Shown here: positions 9,262-18,180 of the stretch, in pieces
Layout of the letters: every line of letters begins with the position of its first letter
Position numbering within the stretch: the stretch's first letter is position 1
Assembly: GCF_005484965.1 (NCBI RefSeq)
Contig: NZ_CP034036.1
Span: forward strand, 2,976,001-3,040,000
DNA: 64,000 nucleotides
Direction of reading: 5' to 3'
DNA from: Brenneria nigrifluens DSM 30175 = ATCC 13028
GTDB lineage: Bacteria > Pseudomonadota > Gammaproteobacteria > Enterobacterales > Enterobacteriaceae
The notes under the pieces: generated by a model
The model's database searches: none
Told to the model about the DNA's origin: nothing
Seen by the model: only the letters and a program-made list of their open reading frames with translations
Made by a program: the position numbers and the translations under genes

Positions 9262-9619
9262 TCTTTTACTCTCTATCTGACCGATATACTGAAAAAATAC
9301 AGCGTAGTATGTTACTTAAAAAGCAGAAAGCTCTGCATTTTGCATATTCTGCCAAATTGGCTGGTTCGCCTGTCTATGGCGATCCGGCAGGGGAGGATTT
9401 ATCCTCACCGGTTTTGGTAACTCCCGGTCTGCAAACCCTGTCTGGATCGCCGCCATCAGAGAGACGTTCAGTTTCCAGGCGTGCGCGCATTAAGGTACTC
9501 CATCATTTACACAAGCCTCACCGCGGGGCGATTACTCATCCTTTTGTCCCAAAGAGCCATAGAGTTTCGGGTTCGCCTTGCCGATAGTTGATTAAAGTTT
9601 CACCGACGACGGGAAGAGT
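9262..9619. other. Intergenic region with no recognised gene
   Basis: These 358 bases separate the divergent YjjA-like gene from the frameshifted gene at 9620. A 112-codon open frame crosses the region, but it overlaps the YjjA-like start, has no homology that I recognise and shows poor codon structure. I see no riboswitch, tRNA or convincing terminator. Confidence 0.5.
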
Positions 9620-10248
9620 ATGGAAGTCAATTCATTGAGTACATCTATAGTAACCTGGCAGAGCAAACTGACCACCGCCGGCCAATCTGCCGCCGACAAA
9701 CTTCAACTCACGGTGCTGGAAGACAGCAACGCGGCCAGTGCCGCCATGGACGCCGAACGCCCATCGGTGAAAGACACCTCCACGCCGCAAGACCCAGGCA
9801 ATTTCAGCCTCTACCGGCAAGGCGGGCGACCGCAAGATCCCAACGTGCTGTTGCGCTCCGCCAACGAGATCTTTGGCGATGCCCAGGCCGCGTTAAGCAA
9901 GGTTCAATCCGCCTACAACAATGTCGTCGAGCGCCTTGCCGCAAGTAATCCCGAACTCGCCGACAAGGACTTTGGTTTCAGCGTCGCGCGGATGGACGAC
10001 TTATCCTGACGTCCACTGGCGATCTCTCAGACAAACAGGCCAAACAAGTAAGCGATGCGCTTAATGCATCAAGGCCCCTGATTGCCGCCGCCGACCGCTA
10101 TGCGCAGTTGCACATCGAGATGGTCGAGTCGGACAATGTTTTTATGTACGGAAAATTTCATCTCGATCTGGATAACTATGCCCAGACCATTGATATCGGC
10201 AAGGAGCTCCGGGCGATCGATAAATTTCCCCGCAGGCTAATAAAATGA
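9620..10248 (+). pseudogene. Unknown protein gene interrupted by a frameshift near 9985-10005
   Basis: An ATG at 9620 opens a frame ending at 10009. A second frame, one base back, continues with sensible coding text to a TGA at 10246. The two parts join naturally: the first ends with SNPELADKDFGFSV and the second supplies ADGRLILTSTGDLSDKQAKQ and a helical tail. The intact protein would have about 208 residues, largely alpha-helical and hydrophilic, without signal peptide or membrane segment. I do not recognise the family. A single-base deletion or a sequencing error would explain the break. Its 3' end overlaps the end of the LysR gene on the other strand by 12 bases. Confidence 0.6.
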
Positions 10249-11151
10249 GCGCCGTAAGTAGGGCTTCCCACCAAATTGGCGCTGCCGGCCGATACGACGG
10301 GCTGCGTCGATCAGGGCGGCGACGGCGGGCGTTTCCTCGCGCGCAAACGCATAGAAGCGCGCCGCGGGCAGCGCCGGCCATTGTCCGTCCGGGCCCAATT
10401 CCCTCAGGCCTTCACGTAGCTGGCTGCGGGCGATAACGGTGACGGCAAAGCCCGATAAGGCGGCCGACAAACAGCCCGCCATGCTGCCGCTTTCGAACAC
10501 GATGCGCCATGGCCGTTCCGTCTTGCCCAGCGCGGCGATGGCGGATTCCCGGTAGATGCACGGCTCGGGAAACAGCGCCAGCGGCAGCGCCGCCGCGCTC
10601 TCCGGCGTCTGGTCGGCGGCGTAGGCCCAGACCAGCGGCTCCTCCCACAGCAGTTCGCCTATTCCGTCCACGCGGCTGCACTGTTTGCCGAAGACCAGAT
10701 CGATGCGGCCATGTTCCTGCTGGCGCAGCAGATCGGCGGTGATGCCGACCTTAAGCTCAATGGTCGCCTGCGGGTGGCTAACGCGAAAGCGCTGTAGCGC
10801 CTGGGGCAGCCAGGCGGCGGCAAAGTCTTCCGACGCGCCGACCCGCAGGCGTCCACGCAGCGGCGCGCCGCGCAGTTTCGCCCGGGCCTCGCATTCCAGA
10901 TCCAGGATATTGCGGCCGTAGGTGCATAAGGTTTCGCCGGCCAGGGTCAATTCCAGACGGCGGGTGGTGCGCGCCAGCAGAATAGACCCCGTCGCCTGTT
11001 CCAGGCGCTTGATATGTCCGCTGACCGCCGAAGGCGTCAGCGCCAGCCGTTCGGCCGCCGCGGCAAAGCTCCCGCTGTTCACCACTTCAAGGAAGGTGCG
11101 CAGCAGCACTATATCCAGCAGCTGGCCTTCGGCGGCGGGTAAGATTTCCAT
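10237..11151 (-). CDS. LysR-family transcriptional regulator
   Basis: The ATG at 11151 is preferred over the one at 11166 because a GGAG lies six bases before it. The N-terminal helix-turn-helix region (VLLRTFLEVVNSGSFAAAAE, LTPSAVSGHIKRLEQATG) is standard LysR and is followed by an effector-binding domain starting near residue 90. It is divergent from the alpha/beta hydrolase gene at 11263, with about 110 bases between the starts, the usual arrangement of a LysR protein and its target. The product has 304 residues. Confidence 0.9.
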   Translation of the reverse strand: MEILPAAEGQLLDIVLLRTFLEVVNSGSFAAAAERLALTPSAVSGHIKRLEQATGSILLARTTRRLELTLAGETLCTYGRNILDLECEARAKLRGAPLRGRLRVGASEDFAAAWLPQALQRFRVSHPQATIELKVGITADLLRQQEHGRIDLVFGKQCSRVDGIGELLWEEPLVWAYAADQTPESAAALPLALFPEPCIYRESAIAALGKTERPWRIVFESGSMAGCLSAALSGFAVTVIARSQLREGLRELGPDGQWPALPAARFYAFAREETPAVAALIDAARRIGRQRQFGGKPYLRRSFY

Positions 11152-11262
11152 GGCGGCTCCATTCAACGTAAAAAATCACTAATTAAACGATATTATTCGT
11201 TAATCGCGATGAATAATTCAGCCAGACTCAAGGGGACAGAGCAACCCACAGGAGACGACGCT

Positions 11263-12153
11263 ATGCCAACTCAACATATCGCCACCACTTCCCGGCTCAA
11301 TATTGCCTATCTGGAACTGAACCCGCACGGCGAACGGTCGGCAGTGCTGCTGCACGGCTGGCCGGATAGCCCGGCCTGCTGGAAGACGGTGGCGCCGATA
11401 CTGGCCGACGCGGGCTACCGCGTGCTGGCCCCCGCGCTGCGCGGATTCGCGCCCACGCGCTTCAGGGACGCGGCGACGCCGCGCAGCGGGCAGCTGTCGG
11501 CGCTGGGCCGCGACCTGCTGGAGTTTATCGACGTGCTGGGGCTGACGCGTCCGCTGCTGGTCGGCCATGACTGGGGCGCGCGGGCCGCCGCCAACGCCTG
11601 CGGTCTGCGCGACGGCATCGCTTCGCATCTGGTGATGCTGTCCGTCGGCTACGGCACCAACGATCCGAATCAGACGATCGGCCTTCAGCAAGCGCGCAAC
11701 TACTGGTATCACTGGCTGATGGCCACCCCGCGCGGCGCGCGCGTGGTGCGGGAGGAGCGCGAAGCCTTTGCGCGCCAGATGTGGGATACCTGGGCGCCGG
11801 CGGGCTGGTACGCAGACGCCGACTTCGACGAGGCCGCGCAGGCGTTTCAGGGCGACGACTGGGCCGAGGTCGTGCTGCATTCGTATCGCCACCGCTGGGG
11901 TTTTATCGCCGGCGATCGGGCCTATGATCAGGACGAGGCCCGCCTGAATCCGGCGCCCGTGCTGTCGGTGCCGACCCTGGTGCTGCACGGCGGGGCCGAT
12001 ACCTGCAACCATCCCGATAGCTCGCTCGGCCGCGAGCATTTTTTTCAGGGCAGATACCAGCGGCAGGTACTGGAAGGGATCGGACACTTTCCGCAGCGGG
12101 AAGCCCCGCAGCAGGTCGGCCGGGCTATCCTGCAATTTTGTCAGGTGGGGTAA
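11263..12153 (+). CDS. Alpha/beta-fold hydrolase (epoxide hydrolase-like)
   Basis: I start the gene at 11263, where a GGAGA site sits seven bases before the ATG; an upstream ATG at 11209 has no such site. The 296-residue protein has the oxyanion motif HGWPDS and the nucleophile elbow GHDWGA, with Asp as nucleophile as in epoxide hydrolases and haloalkane dehalogenases. It also has an acidic loop GGADTCNHPD and the catalytic His in GIGHFPQREAP. The DWG elbow favours an ester-intermediate mechanism, but the substrate is unknown. The divergent LysR gene is its likely regulator. Confidence 0.85.
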   Translation: MPTQHIATTSRLNIAYLELNPHGERSAVLLHGWPDSPACWKTVAPILADAGYRVLAPALRGFAPTRFRDAATPRSGQLSALGRDLLEFIDVLGLTRPLLVGHDWGARAAANACGLRDGIASHLVMLSVGYGTNDPNQTIGLQQARNYWYHWLMATPRGARVVREEREAFARQMWDTWAPAGWYADADFDEAAQAFQGDDWAEVVLHSYRHRWGFIAGDRAYDQDEARLNPAPVLSVPTLVLHGGADTCNHPDSSLGREHFFQGRYQRQVLEGIGHFPQREAPQQVGRAILQFCQVG

Positions 12154-12168
12154 GGCGCGCCCGGCCTC

Positions 12169-12849
12169 TCAGTAAGCGTGCAGCAGCGCGTGACGAAACG
12201 ACAGGATATGGGCTTCCACCGCGGCCTGCGCGGCGGCGGCGTCCTGCTGCGCCAGGGCGTCTATCACGGCGCGATGCTCCTCCACCACCTCCTGGCGGTG
12301 TTCTTCCCTGGATAGCGTGCTGGCCCAAAAGCGCTGCGAACGGGCGTGCAGCACGCTGAGGATATCGCTCAGCGTGCTGTTGCCGGCGATCTGCGCCAGC
12401 GTCTGATGAAATTGATGATCCAGCGTCATCATCAATATCCGGTCGCGGGCCTGGCTGGCCGCGGCAATCTGCTGATTCAGATCGCGCAGTTCGGCGATAT
12501 GCGCCTGCGTCACGCGCTGGCAGGCCAGCCGTATGCACAGCCGTTCATTGGTGAGGCGCACGTCGATCAGCTCCAGCGCATCGTTAATGGACAGCGGAGA
12601 TACCATAACGCCCTTACGCGGGATCACCTGGAGTAAGCCCTCGTTCGCCAGACGATGGATAGCCTGATTGACCGGCGTCCGGCCCATATCCAGGTCATTC
12701 ATCACCTGCGCGGTATTCAAATACTCTCCGGGCTTGTAATTCAAGGTCACCAGCGACTGTTTAAATCGCCGGTAGGCCAGTTCGTTCTGCGACAGTCCGC
12801 TCTCCTCCACCGTCGACAATACCTGACGCCGCTCCTCAACGCTCTTCAC
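12169..12849 (-). CDS. GntR-family regulator with FCD-type effector domain
   Basis: The start chosen is the GTG at 12849, six bases after a GGAG; longer in-frame readings lack a binding site. The product of about 226 residues has an N-terminal winged helix (NTAQVMNDLDMGRTPVNQAI, LANEGLLQVIPRKGVMVSPL). An all-helical FCD domain follows with the metal-ligand pattern D...H...H (LDHQFHQTLAQIAG, then EEHRAVIDALAQ). It is divergent from the DUF2848/amidase operon at 12975 and almost certainly controls it. Confidence 0.9.
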   Translation of the reverse strand: MKSVEERRQVLSTVEESGLSQNELAYRRFKQSLVTLNYKPGEYLNTAQVMNDLDMGRTPVNQAIHRLANEGLLQVIPRKGVMVSPLSINDALELIDVRLTNERLCIRLACQRVTQAHIAELRDLNQQIAAASQARDRILMMTLDHQFHQTLAQIAGNSTLSDILSVLHARSQRFWASTLSREEHRQEVVEEHRAVIDALAQQDAAAAQAAVEAHILSFRHALLHAY

Positions 12850-12884
12850 CCATAGCTCCTGCAACAAAAAAGTCTTTAGACACA

Positions 12885-12894
12885 TAGTACACAA
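12885..12894. promoter_or_regulatory. Candidate GntR operator half-palindrome
   Basis: TTGTGTACTA on the minus strand resembles the TTGTATACAA-type palindrome bound by FCD-type GntR proteins (8 of 10 positions). It lies between the GntR start (12849) and the divergent catabolic operon (12975). A single short match in an AT-rich region is weak evidence. Confidence 0.3.
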
Positions 12895-12974
12895 AACATG
12901 GCACGAAAATCGCTTAATACCGTAATGAAAGTCGTGTGAAATTTCACAATAATTTTAGTCGGAGCGGGGATTTT

Positions 12975-13670
12975 ATGAAACTGGTCTTTAATTTAGCGCA
13001 GAAAAGCGGCGCGGCGGCGCTGGAGGTTGATATCGATCGTCTGGTGATCGCCGGCTGGACCGGGCGCGATCGTCAGGCGGTTTTGCACCATATTCGGGAA
13101 CTGGAAGCGATCGGCGTGCCTCAGCCTAGTGCAATTCCTCTGTTCTATCGCGTGGCGGCGAATCAGCTCACGCAATCCCCGGTGGTTGAAGTGATCGGCG
13201 ACGCCAGTTCCGGCGAGGCCGAACCGTTAATCTTTTCCCACGGAGGCGAACTCTATGTTTCGCTGGCGTCGGATCATACCGATCGGCGGCTGGAAGCGCA
13301 CAGCGTCGCGCTGTCGAAACAGCTGTGCGTCAAGCCGGTGGCGCGGGACGCCTGGCCGCTGCGCGAAGTCATCGAGCACTGGGACAGCCTGATTCTGCGC
13401 TCGTGGATCAAGGAGGACGGCGACTTCCGTCTCTATCAGGAGGGCACGCTGGCCGGCCTGCAACCGCCGATGACGCTGCTGCAACGCTATCTGGCGACGG
13501 ACGCGCCCATCGCGGCGCAGGCTGACGGTCTGGCCATGACCTGCGGCACCATGGCGGCGATTGGCGGCATACGTCCGGCGGCGGAATTCCGCATGGCGCT
13601 GGTGGACGAACGTCTGGGCCGCACCCTGAGCCACAGCTATCGCAGCATTGAACTGCCGGTGGTGGCGTGA
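12975..13670 (+). CDS. DUF2848 family protein
   Basis: The 231-residue protein starts at the ATG at 12975 (GGAGCGGGG upstream) rather than at an earlier ATG without a site. It has no signal peptide. The beginning (LVFNLAQKSGAAALEVDIDRLVIAGWTGRD) and the central GIPxPSxIPLFYR-like segment are typical of DUF2848 proteins. These are usually encoded beside amidases and transporters and have a fumarylacetoacetase-like fold as far as I recall. The stop overlaps the amidase start (ATGA), so the two are coupled. A hydrolase or decarboxylase acting in the same pathway is an inference only. Confidence 0.75.
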   Translation: MKLVFNLAQKSGAAALEVDIDRLVIAGWTGRDRQAVLHHIRELEAIGVPQPSAIPLFYRVAANQLTQSPVVEVIGDASSGEAEPLIFSHGGELYVSLASDHTDRRLEAHSVALSKQLCVKPVARDAWPLREVIEHWDSLILRSWIKEDGDFRLYQEGTLAGLQPPMTLLQRYLATDAPIAAQADGLAMTCGTMAAIGGIRPAAEFRMALVDERLGRTLSHSYRSIELPVVA

Positions 13671-15019
13671 TGGAAAAACTCACTTTACGACAGGCCGCCG
13701 CCGGGCTGGCGACGGGCGCGTTCACCAGCGTTGAGCTGACCGAGTCCGCGCTGGCGCGCATCGCCGACCCGCGGGGCGAAGGGGCGCGCGCCTTTACCAG
13801 GGTATACGCAGACGCGGCCGGACAACAGGCGCAGGCGGCCGACCGGCGGCGCGCGGCGGGCCGACCGCTCTCGGCGTTGGACGGCGTGCCGGTCTCCATC
13901 AAAGACCTGTTCGACGTCGCCGGCGAACCGACCGCCGCCGGCTCCCGCGTGCTGGCGGCGGCTCCGCCCGCCGCAAGCCACGCCGCCGTGGTGGCGCGCC
14001 TCTTGCAGGCCGGCGTCGTGGTGGTGGGCAAGACCAATATGACCGAATTCGCCTATTCCGGCCTGGGGATCAATCCGCACTACGGCACGCCGGCCAATCC
14101 GTGGGATCGCGACGCGCGGCGGATTCCGGGCGGCTCGTCTTCCGGCGCCGCGGTGGCGGTGGCGGACGGCATGTGTTTCGGCGCGGTCGGCAGCGATACC
14201 GGCGGCTCGGTGCGCATTCCGGCGGCATTCTGCGGACTGACAGGCTATAAGCCCACCGCCCGCCGTATTGATGACGCGGGGCTGCTGCCGCTATCGCCGT
14301 CACTGGACTCCATCGGCGTTATCGCGCACGGCGTCGCCGACTGTATCGCGCTGGACGGGCTAATCGCCGCGCAACCGCTGACGCCGCAGGCAAGACCGTT
14401 GGCGCAGGCGCGCTTTGGCGTGCCGCAAACGCTGGTGCTGGACGGACTGGACGACGCGGTCGCCGCGGCCTTCGATCTGACTCTGCGGCGTCTGGCGCAG
14501 GCGGGAGCGCGCATTGAAGCCGTGCCCTGCGCGGCGTTCGCCGAACTGGCCGCCATCAACGCCGCCGGCGGCTTCACCGCGCTGGAGTCATGGCGCTGGC
14601 ATCAGTCATTGATCGCCGGCCATGCGGACGAGTACGACCCGCGGGTGCTGTCGCGTATTCGTCGCGGCGCCGCGCTGGGAGAAAGCGATCGGCTGCTGCT
14701 GGCGCAGCAGCGCGCCGACTGGCAGCGGCGGGTGAGCGCCGAAGTTCAGGACTACGATGCGCTGCTGATGCCCACCGTCCCCTTTATCGCCCCGACCATC
14801 GCCGAACTGGAGACGGATGACGACGCCTATTTCCGCATCAACGGCGCGGCGCTGCGCAATCCTTCGGTAATCAATTTCCTGGACGGCTGCGCCCTTTCGC
14901 TGCCGTGTCAGCCGCCGGGCGATGCCCCGGTCGGGCTGATGGCGGCGGGATTGCCGCTGCATGACGACGCGCTGCTGGGGTGGGCGCTGTCGATTGAGCG
15001 TTGCCTTGCCGACGCCTAA
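13670..15019 (+). CDS. Amidase (amidase-signature family)
   Basis: The 449-residue cytoplasmic enzyme has the complete Ser-cisSer-Lys machinery of the amidase signature family. The Lys is in VSIKDLFDVAG, the cis-Ser is in the glycine/serine-rich PGGSSSGAAVAVA, and the nucleophilic Ser is in GSDTGGSVRIPAAFCGLTGYKPT. It is close in layout to AtzF-like and GatA-like amidases. The gene overlaps the DUF2848 stop and is followed by the EthD-like gene and a carrier, which suggests breakdown of an imported amide or carbamoyl compound. The exact substrate cannot be read. Confidence 0.9.
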   Translation: MEKLTLRQAAAGLATGAFTSVELTESALARIADPRGEGARAFTRVYADAAGQQAQAADRRRAAGRPLSALDGVPVSIKDLFDVAGEPTAAGSRVLAAAPPAASHAAVVARLLQAGVVVVGKTNMTEFAYSGLGINPHYGTPANPWDRDARRIPGGSSSGAAVAVADGMCFGAVGSDTGGSVRIPAAFCGLTGYKPTARRIDDAGLLPLSPSLDSIGVIAHGVADCIALDGLIAAQPLTPQARPLAQARFGVPQTLVLDGLDDAVAAAFDLTLRRLAQAGARIEAVPCAAFAELAAINAAGGFTALESWRWHQSLIAGHADEYDPRVLSRIRRGAALGESDRLLLAQQRADWQRRVSAEVQDYDALLMPTVPFIAPTIAELETDDDAYFRINGAALRNPSVINFLDGCALSLPCQPPGDAPVGLMAAGLPLHDDALLGWALSIERCLADA

Positions 15020-15066
15020 TTTTCCGGCGGCATCGCCGTCTTATTTGAGTTAACAGGAGAATATCC

Positions 15067-15723
15067 ATGGCTATTTCCCCTTCCCCCAATGGAATGCTGC
15101 TGGTCGCCACCGATGTCGCCGCGCAGGATGAGGCGGATTTCAATCGATGGTACGATCGCGAGCATGTGGAAGAACGAGTACGCATCCCCGGTTTCCTCAG
15201 CGGCACGCGCTATCAGGCGTCGCAGGGCGGCCGCAAATATCTTGGCCTGTATAAAACCCTTTCCCTGGAGTGCTTTACCTCGTCGGCCTATCAGGCCGCC
15301 TTTACCCGTCAGACCGCCTGGTCGGAAACCAATCTGCGCCGCATGCGCGATCCGATGCGCCGGGTCTGCGCGGTGCAAGCCGTGACCGGACAGGGCACCG
15401 GCAGCCAGCTCAGCATACTGGCGCTTGAACCGGCGCCGGATAGCGCGCTGATCGATAGCGTTCTGCGTCTGGGGGAAACGCTGTCGGCCGAAGCGGGATT
15501 TGTCGCCAGCAGCCTGCTGTTGCCGGACGCCGCGCTGAGCACGCCGCTGCCCAACGAGTCCCGCGATTCACGCCCCATGCTGCCGCTGCTGTTGGTGGAA
15601 AGCAGCGGCCCCGCCGCCGCCGCGCATCTGAGCGCCCTGGCGAGCCGCGCGTTGAACCTATCTGCCGATAACTTTCTGCACTACGCCTTCAATTGGCAAC
15701 TTACCGCACAGGAGCTGAAATGA
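15067..15723 (+). CDS. EthD-like dimeric alpha-beta barrel protein
   Basis: The 218-residue protein starts after a strong AGGAGA site. The motif DEADFNRWYDREHVEERVRI followed by PGFLSGTRY is the signature of EthD/DUF4286-type dimeric alpha-beta barrels. A second, weaker copy of the fold fills the C-terminal half. These proteins act as small oxygenases, isomerases or accessory binding proteins in catabolic operons. Its stop overlaps the start of the carrier gene (ATGA), tying it to the same transcript. No precise function can be assigned. Confidence 0.75.
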   Translation: MAISPSPNGMLLVATDVAAQDEADFNRWYDREHVEERVRIPGFLSGTRYQASQGGRKYLGLYKTLSLECFTSSAYQAAFTRQTAWSETNLRRMRDPMRRVCAVQAVTGQGTGSQLSILALEPAPDSALIDSVLRLGETLSAEAGFVASSLLLPDAALSTPLPNESRDSRPMLPLLLVESSGPAAAAHLSALASRALNLSADNFLHYAFNWQLTAQELK

Positions 15724-17045
15724 TGAATACCGCTACCACCGAAACGGCGCCAGGGGCGTCGCCGCAGGAACAGACCGCCGCAACGCCGAATACCGGTAAG
15801 CTGGCCGCGGCCAGCTCCATCGGCACCGCGCTGGAATGGTATGACTTTACCGTTTACAACATTATGGCGGCGCTGATTTTCAATCATGTGTTTTTCCCGT
15901 CGTTCGACCCGCTGGTGGGCACCATTCTGGCGTTTTCCACCTATGCCGTCGGCTATGTTTCGCGGCCGATCGGCGGCATCGTCTTCGGCCACCTGGGCGA
16001 CGTGCTGGGACGGCGTTTTGTGCTGGTCGCCACGCTGATCATCATGGGGGTGACCACGGCGCTGATGGGGATACTGCCCGGCTACGCAACCTGGGGGGTC
16101 TGGAGCCCGCTACTGCTGGTCACGCTGCGCTTTGTGCAGGGCATCGCGCTCGGGGGAGAATGGGCCGGCGCCGTGCTGCTGTCGATGGAGCACGGCAAGC
16201 CGCATCAGCGCGGGCGCAACGCTTCGTTCGCCCAGGTCGGGCCGTCCTGCGGCACGCTGATCGGCACCGGTTTTATTACGCTGGTTACGTTGTCGATGTC
16301 GGCGGACAGTTTCCAACTGTGGGGCTGGCGCATTCCCTTTCTGCTAAGCCTGGTGCTGGTCGTCTTCGGCCTGTGGCTGCGCCGCGGCGTCGGCGAGACG
16401 CCCGCCTTTCTCAAACTGGAAAAAAACAAGGATATTACCCAGGCGCCGATCCGCGAGGTGTTCAGCCGGCATCTGCGCTCGCTGCTGATCGCCGGCGGGG
16501 CGCGCATCGGTTCCGACGTGCTGTACGCGCTGGTGGTGGTCTTTACCCTGACCTACGTGACGACGGTGCTGCACCTGCCGCGGCCGCTGGCGCTGACGGC
16601 CACCATGCTGGGAGCCTGCGGCAACGCCATCGCCGTGCCGCTGTTCGGTATGCTTTCCGACCGCTTCGGACGTCGCCCGGTATATATGGGCGGCGCGCTG
16701 GCGGCGGTGATCTGGGCGTTTGTCTTCTTCGTACTGCTGGACAGCGCGCAGCCGGTGCAGATCTGCATCGCGGTGGTGGTCGGGTTGCTGATTCATGCGG
16801 CGATGTACGGGCCTCAGGCGGCGTTCGTCACCGAGCAGTTTCCCACCCACGTACGCTACGCGGGGTCGTCGCTGGCCTATACACTGGCGGGGATCGTCGG
16901 GGGCGGTTTTGCGCCATTGATCATCACGTCGCTATTCAGCGCTTACGGCGGCACGCTGGCGATCTCCCTGTATGTGTCGCTGGCGCTGTTTATCACCCTC
17001 TGGGCGGTATGGGCCGCCAGAGAAACGGCGCATAAGCCGCTTTAA
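15720..17045 (+). CDS. MFS transporter, metabolite:H+ symporter (MHS) family
   Basis: The product of about 441 residues has twelve predicted helices and the MHS hallmarks. ASSIGTALEWYDFTVYN begins helix 1, RPIGGIVFGHLGDVLGRR is the cytoplasmic loop 2-3 motif, and GEWAGAVLLSMEHG lies in helix 5. Members of this family (ShiA, KgtP, ProP) import carboxylates and related small molecules. It is the last gene of the GntR-controlled operon and probably imports the amidase pathway substrate. ATGs at 15720 and 15723 both fit the GGAG site. Confidence 0.92.
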   Translation: MMNTATTETAPGASPQEQTAATPNTGKLAAASSIGTALEWYDFTVYNIMAALIFNHVFFPSFDPLVGTILAFSTYAVGYVSRPIGGIVFGHLGDVLGRRFVLVATLIIMGVTTALMGILPGYATWGVWSPLLLVTLRFVQGIALGGEWAGAVLLSMEHGKPHQRGRNASFAQVGPSCGTLIGTGFITLVTLSMSADSFQLWGWRIPFLLSLVLVVFGLWLRRGVGETPAFLKLEKNKDITQAPIREVFSRHLRSLLIAGGARIGSDVLYALVVVFTLTYVTTVLHLPRPLALTATMLGACGNAIAVPLFGMLSDRFGRRPVYMGGALAAVIWAFVFFVLLDSAQPVQICIAVVVGLLIHAAMYGPQAAFVTEQFPTHVRYAGSSLAYTLAGIVGGGFAPLIITSLFSAYGGTLAISLYVSLALFITLWAVWAARETAHKPL

Positions 17046-17160
17046 AAGCGGGATCCGATCTGTTGCAGGGCTACAAAAGGCGCTACAACAGACCGGCAGG
17101 GGGCCGTTCAAACCACTCTTACGCTGAAAACGGAGTTGAGTAGTGGAACGGCCCTCCCTA
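17046..17160 (+). repeat. Palindromic region downstream of the MHS carrier
   Basis: Two inverted repeats follow the stop. CTGTTG (17060-17065) pairs with CAACAG (17086-17091). GGGCCGTTC...CACT (17101-17117) pairs with AGTGGAACGGCCC (17142-17154) apart from a four-base bulge. Neither is followed by a T-run, so this is not a simple terminator. It could be a small mobile palindrome or an RNA structure at the end of the transcript. The rest of the gap to 17336 is the promoter of the reductase gene. Confidence 0.45.
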
Positions 17161-17257
17161 TCGTTACCTCAACCTTATTACTCGTCACCGCGGTTAACCG
17201 GAAAATCGCCCTTTATATCCCCGCCCTGAATGAAGGAAAAGATTTTACCATACGCTT

Positions 17258-17276
17258 GATAATGATAATTAATATT
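17258..17276. promoter_or_regulatory. Fur box upstream of the siderophore reductase gene
   Basis: GATAATGATAATTAATATT matches 16 of 19 positions of the enterobacterial Fur consensus, read by eye. It sits 61 bases before the start at 17337, the usual distance for Fur repression under iron sufficiency. Confidence 0.8.
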
Positions 17277-17336
17277 AAAAAAGATAGCTGATACACTGAA
17301 CGGACAAAAAACCATCTTTCCTGAGGGAGAAGAACG

Positions 17337-18173
17337 ATGTCCACACCAAACGAAGCCCCCAAGACGACGTACCGCCCGGCGCCTCCGCGGTTGGTACAGG
17401 TTAAAGAAATTAACGACATTACGCCCGGTCTGCGCTCTATTACCTTCAGCGGTGAAAATCTGCATGACTACCCGCCGGACTGCGAAGGCTGGCATCTGAA
17501 AATTCTGTTGCCCCGCGAAGGAGAGCAGAAGCCCGCATTACCCACCCTCACCCCGCAGGGACCGCAGTGGCGGGAGAATGAGGTGCCGCCGTTTATCAGA
17601 ACCTACTCGGTACGCGCTATCCGGCTGGCGCAACGCGAACTTGATATTGAATTTGCCATGCACGACGGCGCCGAGGGGCCGGCGTTGAATTTTGCCCGGC
17701 GGGCGCGCCCCGGCGACTGGATAGGCATCTCCAATCCCGGCGGCCCCGATCCGATGCTGCCGGAAGCGAAGCACTATTTTATGGCCGGCGATCCCACTTC
17801 GCTGCCGGCGATCGCCGCCCTGTTGGAGAAAATGGCGCCCGAGGCGCAGGGTAAAGTGGTTATTCGCGTGGATAACGCCGGCGATACGCTGGATCTGCGC
17901 AAACCGGCGGGCGTGGAGGTCGTCTGGCTGACGGGGGATATCTCCCTGACGGACAGGCTGGTGGATATCTTTACCTCCTGGCCGTTACCCGCTCAGGACG
18001 TCACTTTCTGGATTGCCGGCGAAGACCGGATGATCAAAGCGCTGCGCCGTTATATCCGCCGGGAAAAGGGGTACGACCGCCAGCGGATCTACGCCATTCC
18101 CTACTGGCGCCACGGCTATGATGAAGAGCGTTATCACGATCTGCGGCATGAAATTATGGATAGTCAGGAGTAA
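17337..18173 (+). CDS. Siderophore-interacting protein, ferric-siderophore reductase (ViuB/YqjH type)
   Basis: The 278-residue cytoplasmic flavoprotein would reduce imported ferric siderophore with NAD(P)H and release iron. The N-terminal FAD-binding barrel contains the RTYSVRAI motif and a PGDWIGISNPGG segment. The NAD(P)-binding half contains YFMAGDPTSLPAIAALLE and a C-terminal WIAGEDRMIKALRRY segment, both standard for the SIP family. The start has a GGGAGAAG site. A strong Fur box lies upstream, and the gene is next to the catecholate siderophore genes, as viuB is in vibriobactin loci. Confidence 0.93.
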   Translation: MSTPNEAPKTTYRPAPPRLVQVKEINDITPGLRSITFSGENLHDYPPDCEGWHLKILLPREGEQKPALPTLTPQGPQWRENEVPPFIRTYSVRAIRLAQRELDIEFAMHDGAEGPALNFARRARPGDWIGISNPGGPDPMLPEAKHYFMAGDPTSLPAIAALLEKMAPEAQGKVVIRVDNAGDTLDLRKPAGVEVVWLTGDISLTDRLVDIFTSWPLPAQDVTFWIAGEDRMIKALRRYIRREKGYDRQRIYAIPYWRHGYDEERYHDLRHEIMDSQE

Positions 18174-18180
18174 GCCCCCA

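Noticed and set aside
9249..9587. A 112-codon plus-strand frame upstream of the frameshifted gene
   Set aside because: It overlaps the start of the YjjA-like gene, lacks a ribosome-binding site and has no recognisable similarity.
16160..17035. A 291-codon frame within the MHS carrier gene on the same strand
   Set aside because: It is Arg/Gly/Ala-rich out-of-frame text of a well-identified transporter.
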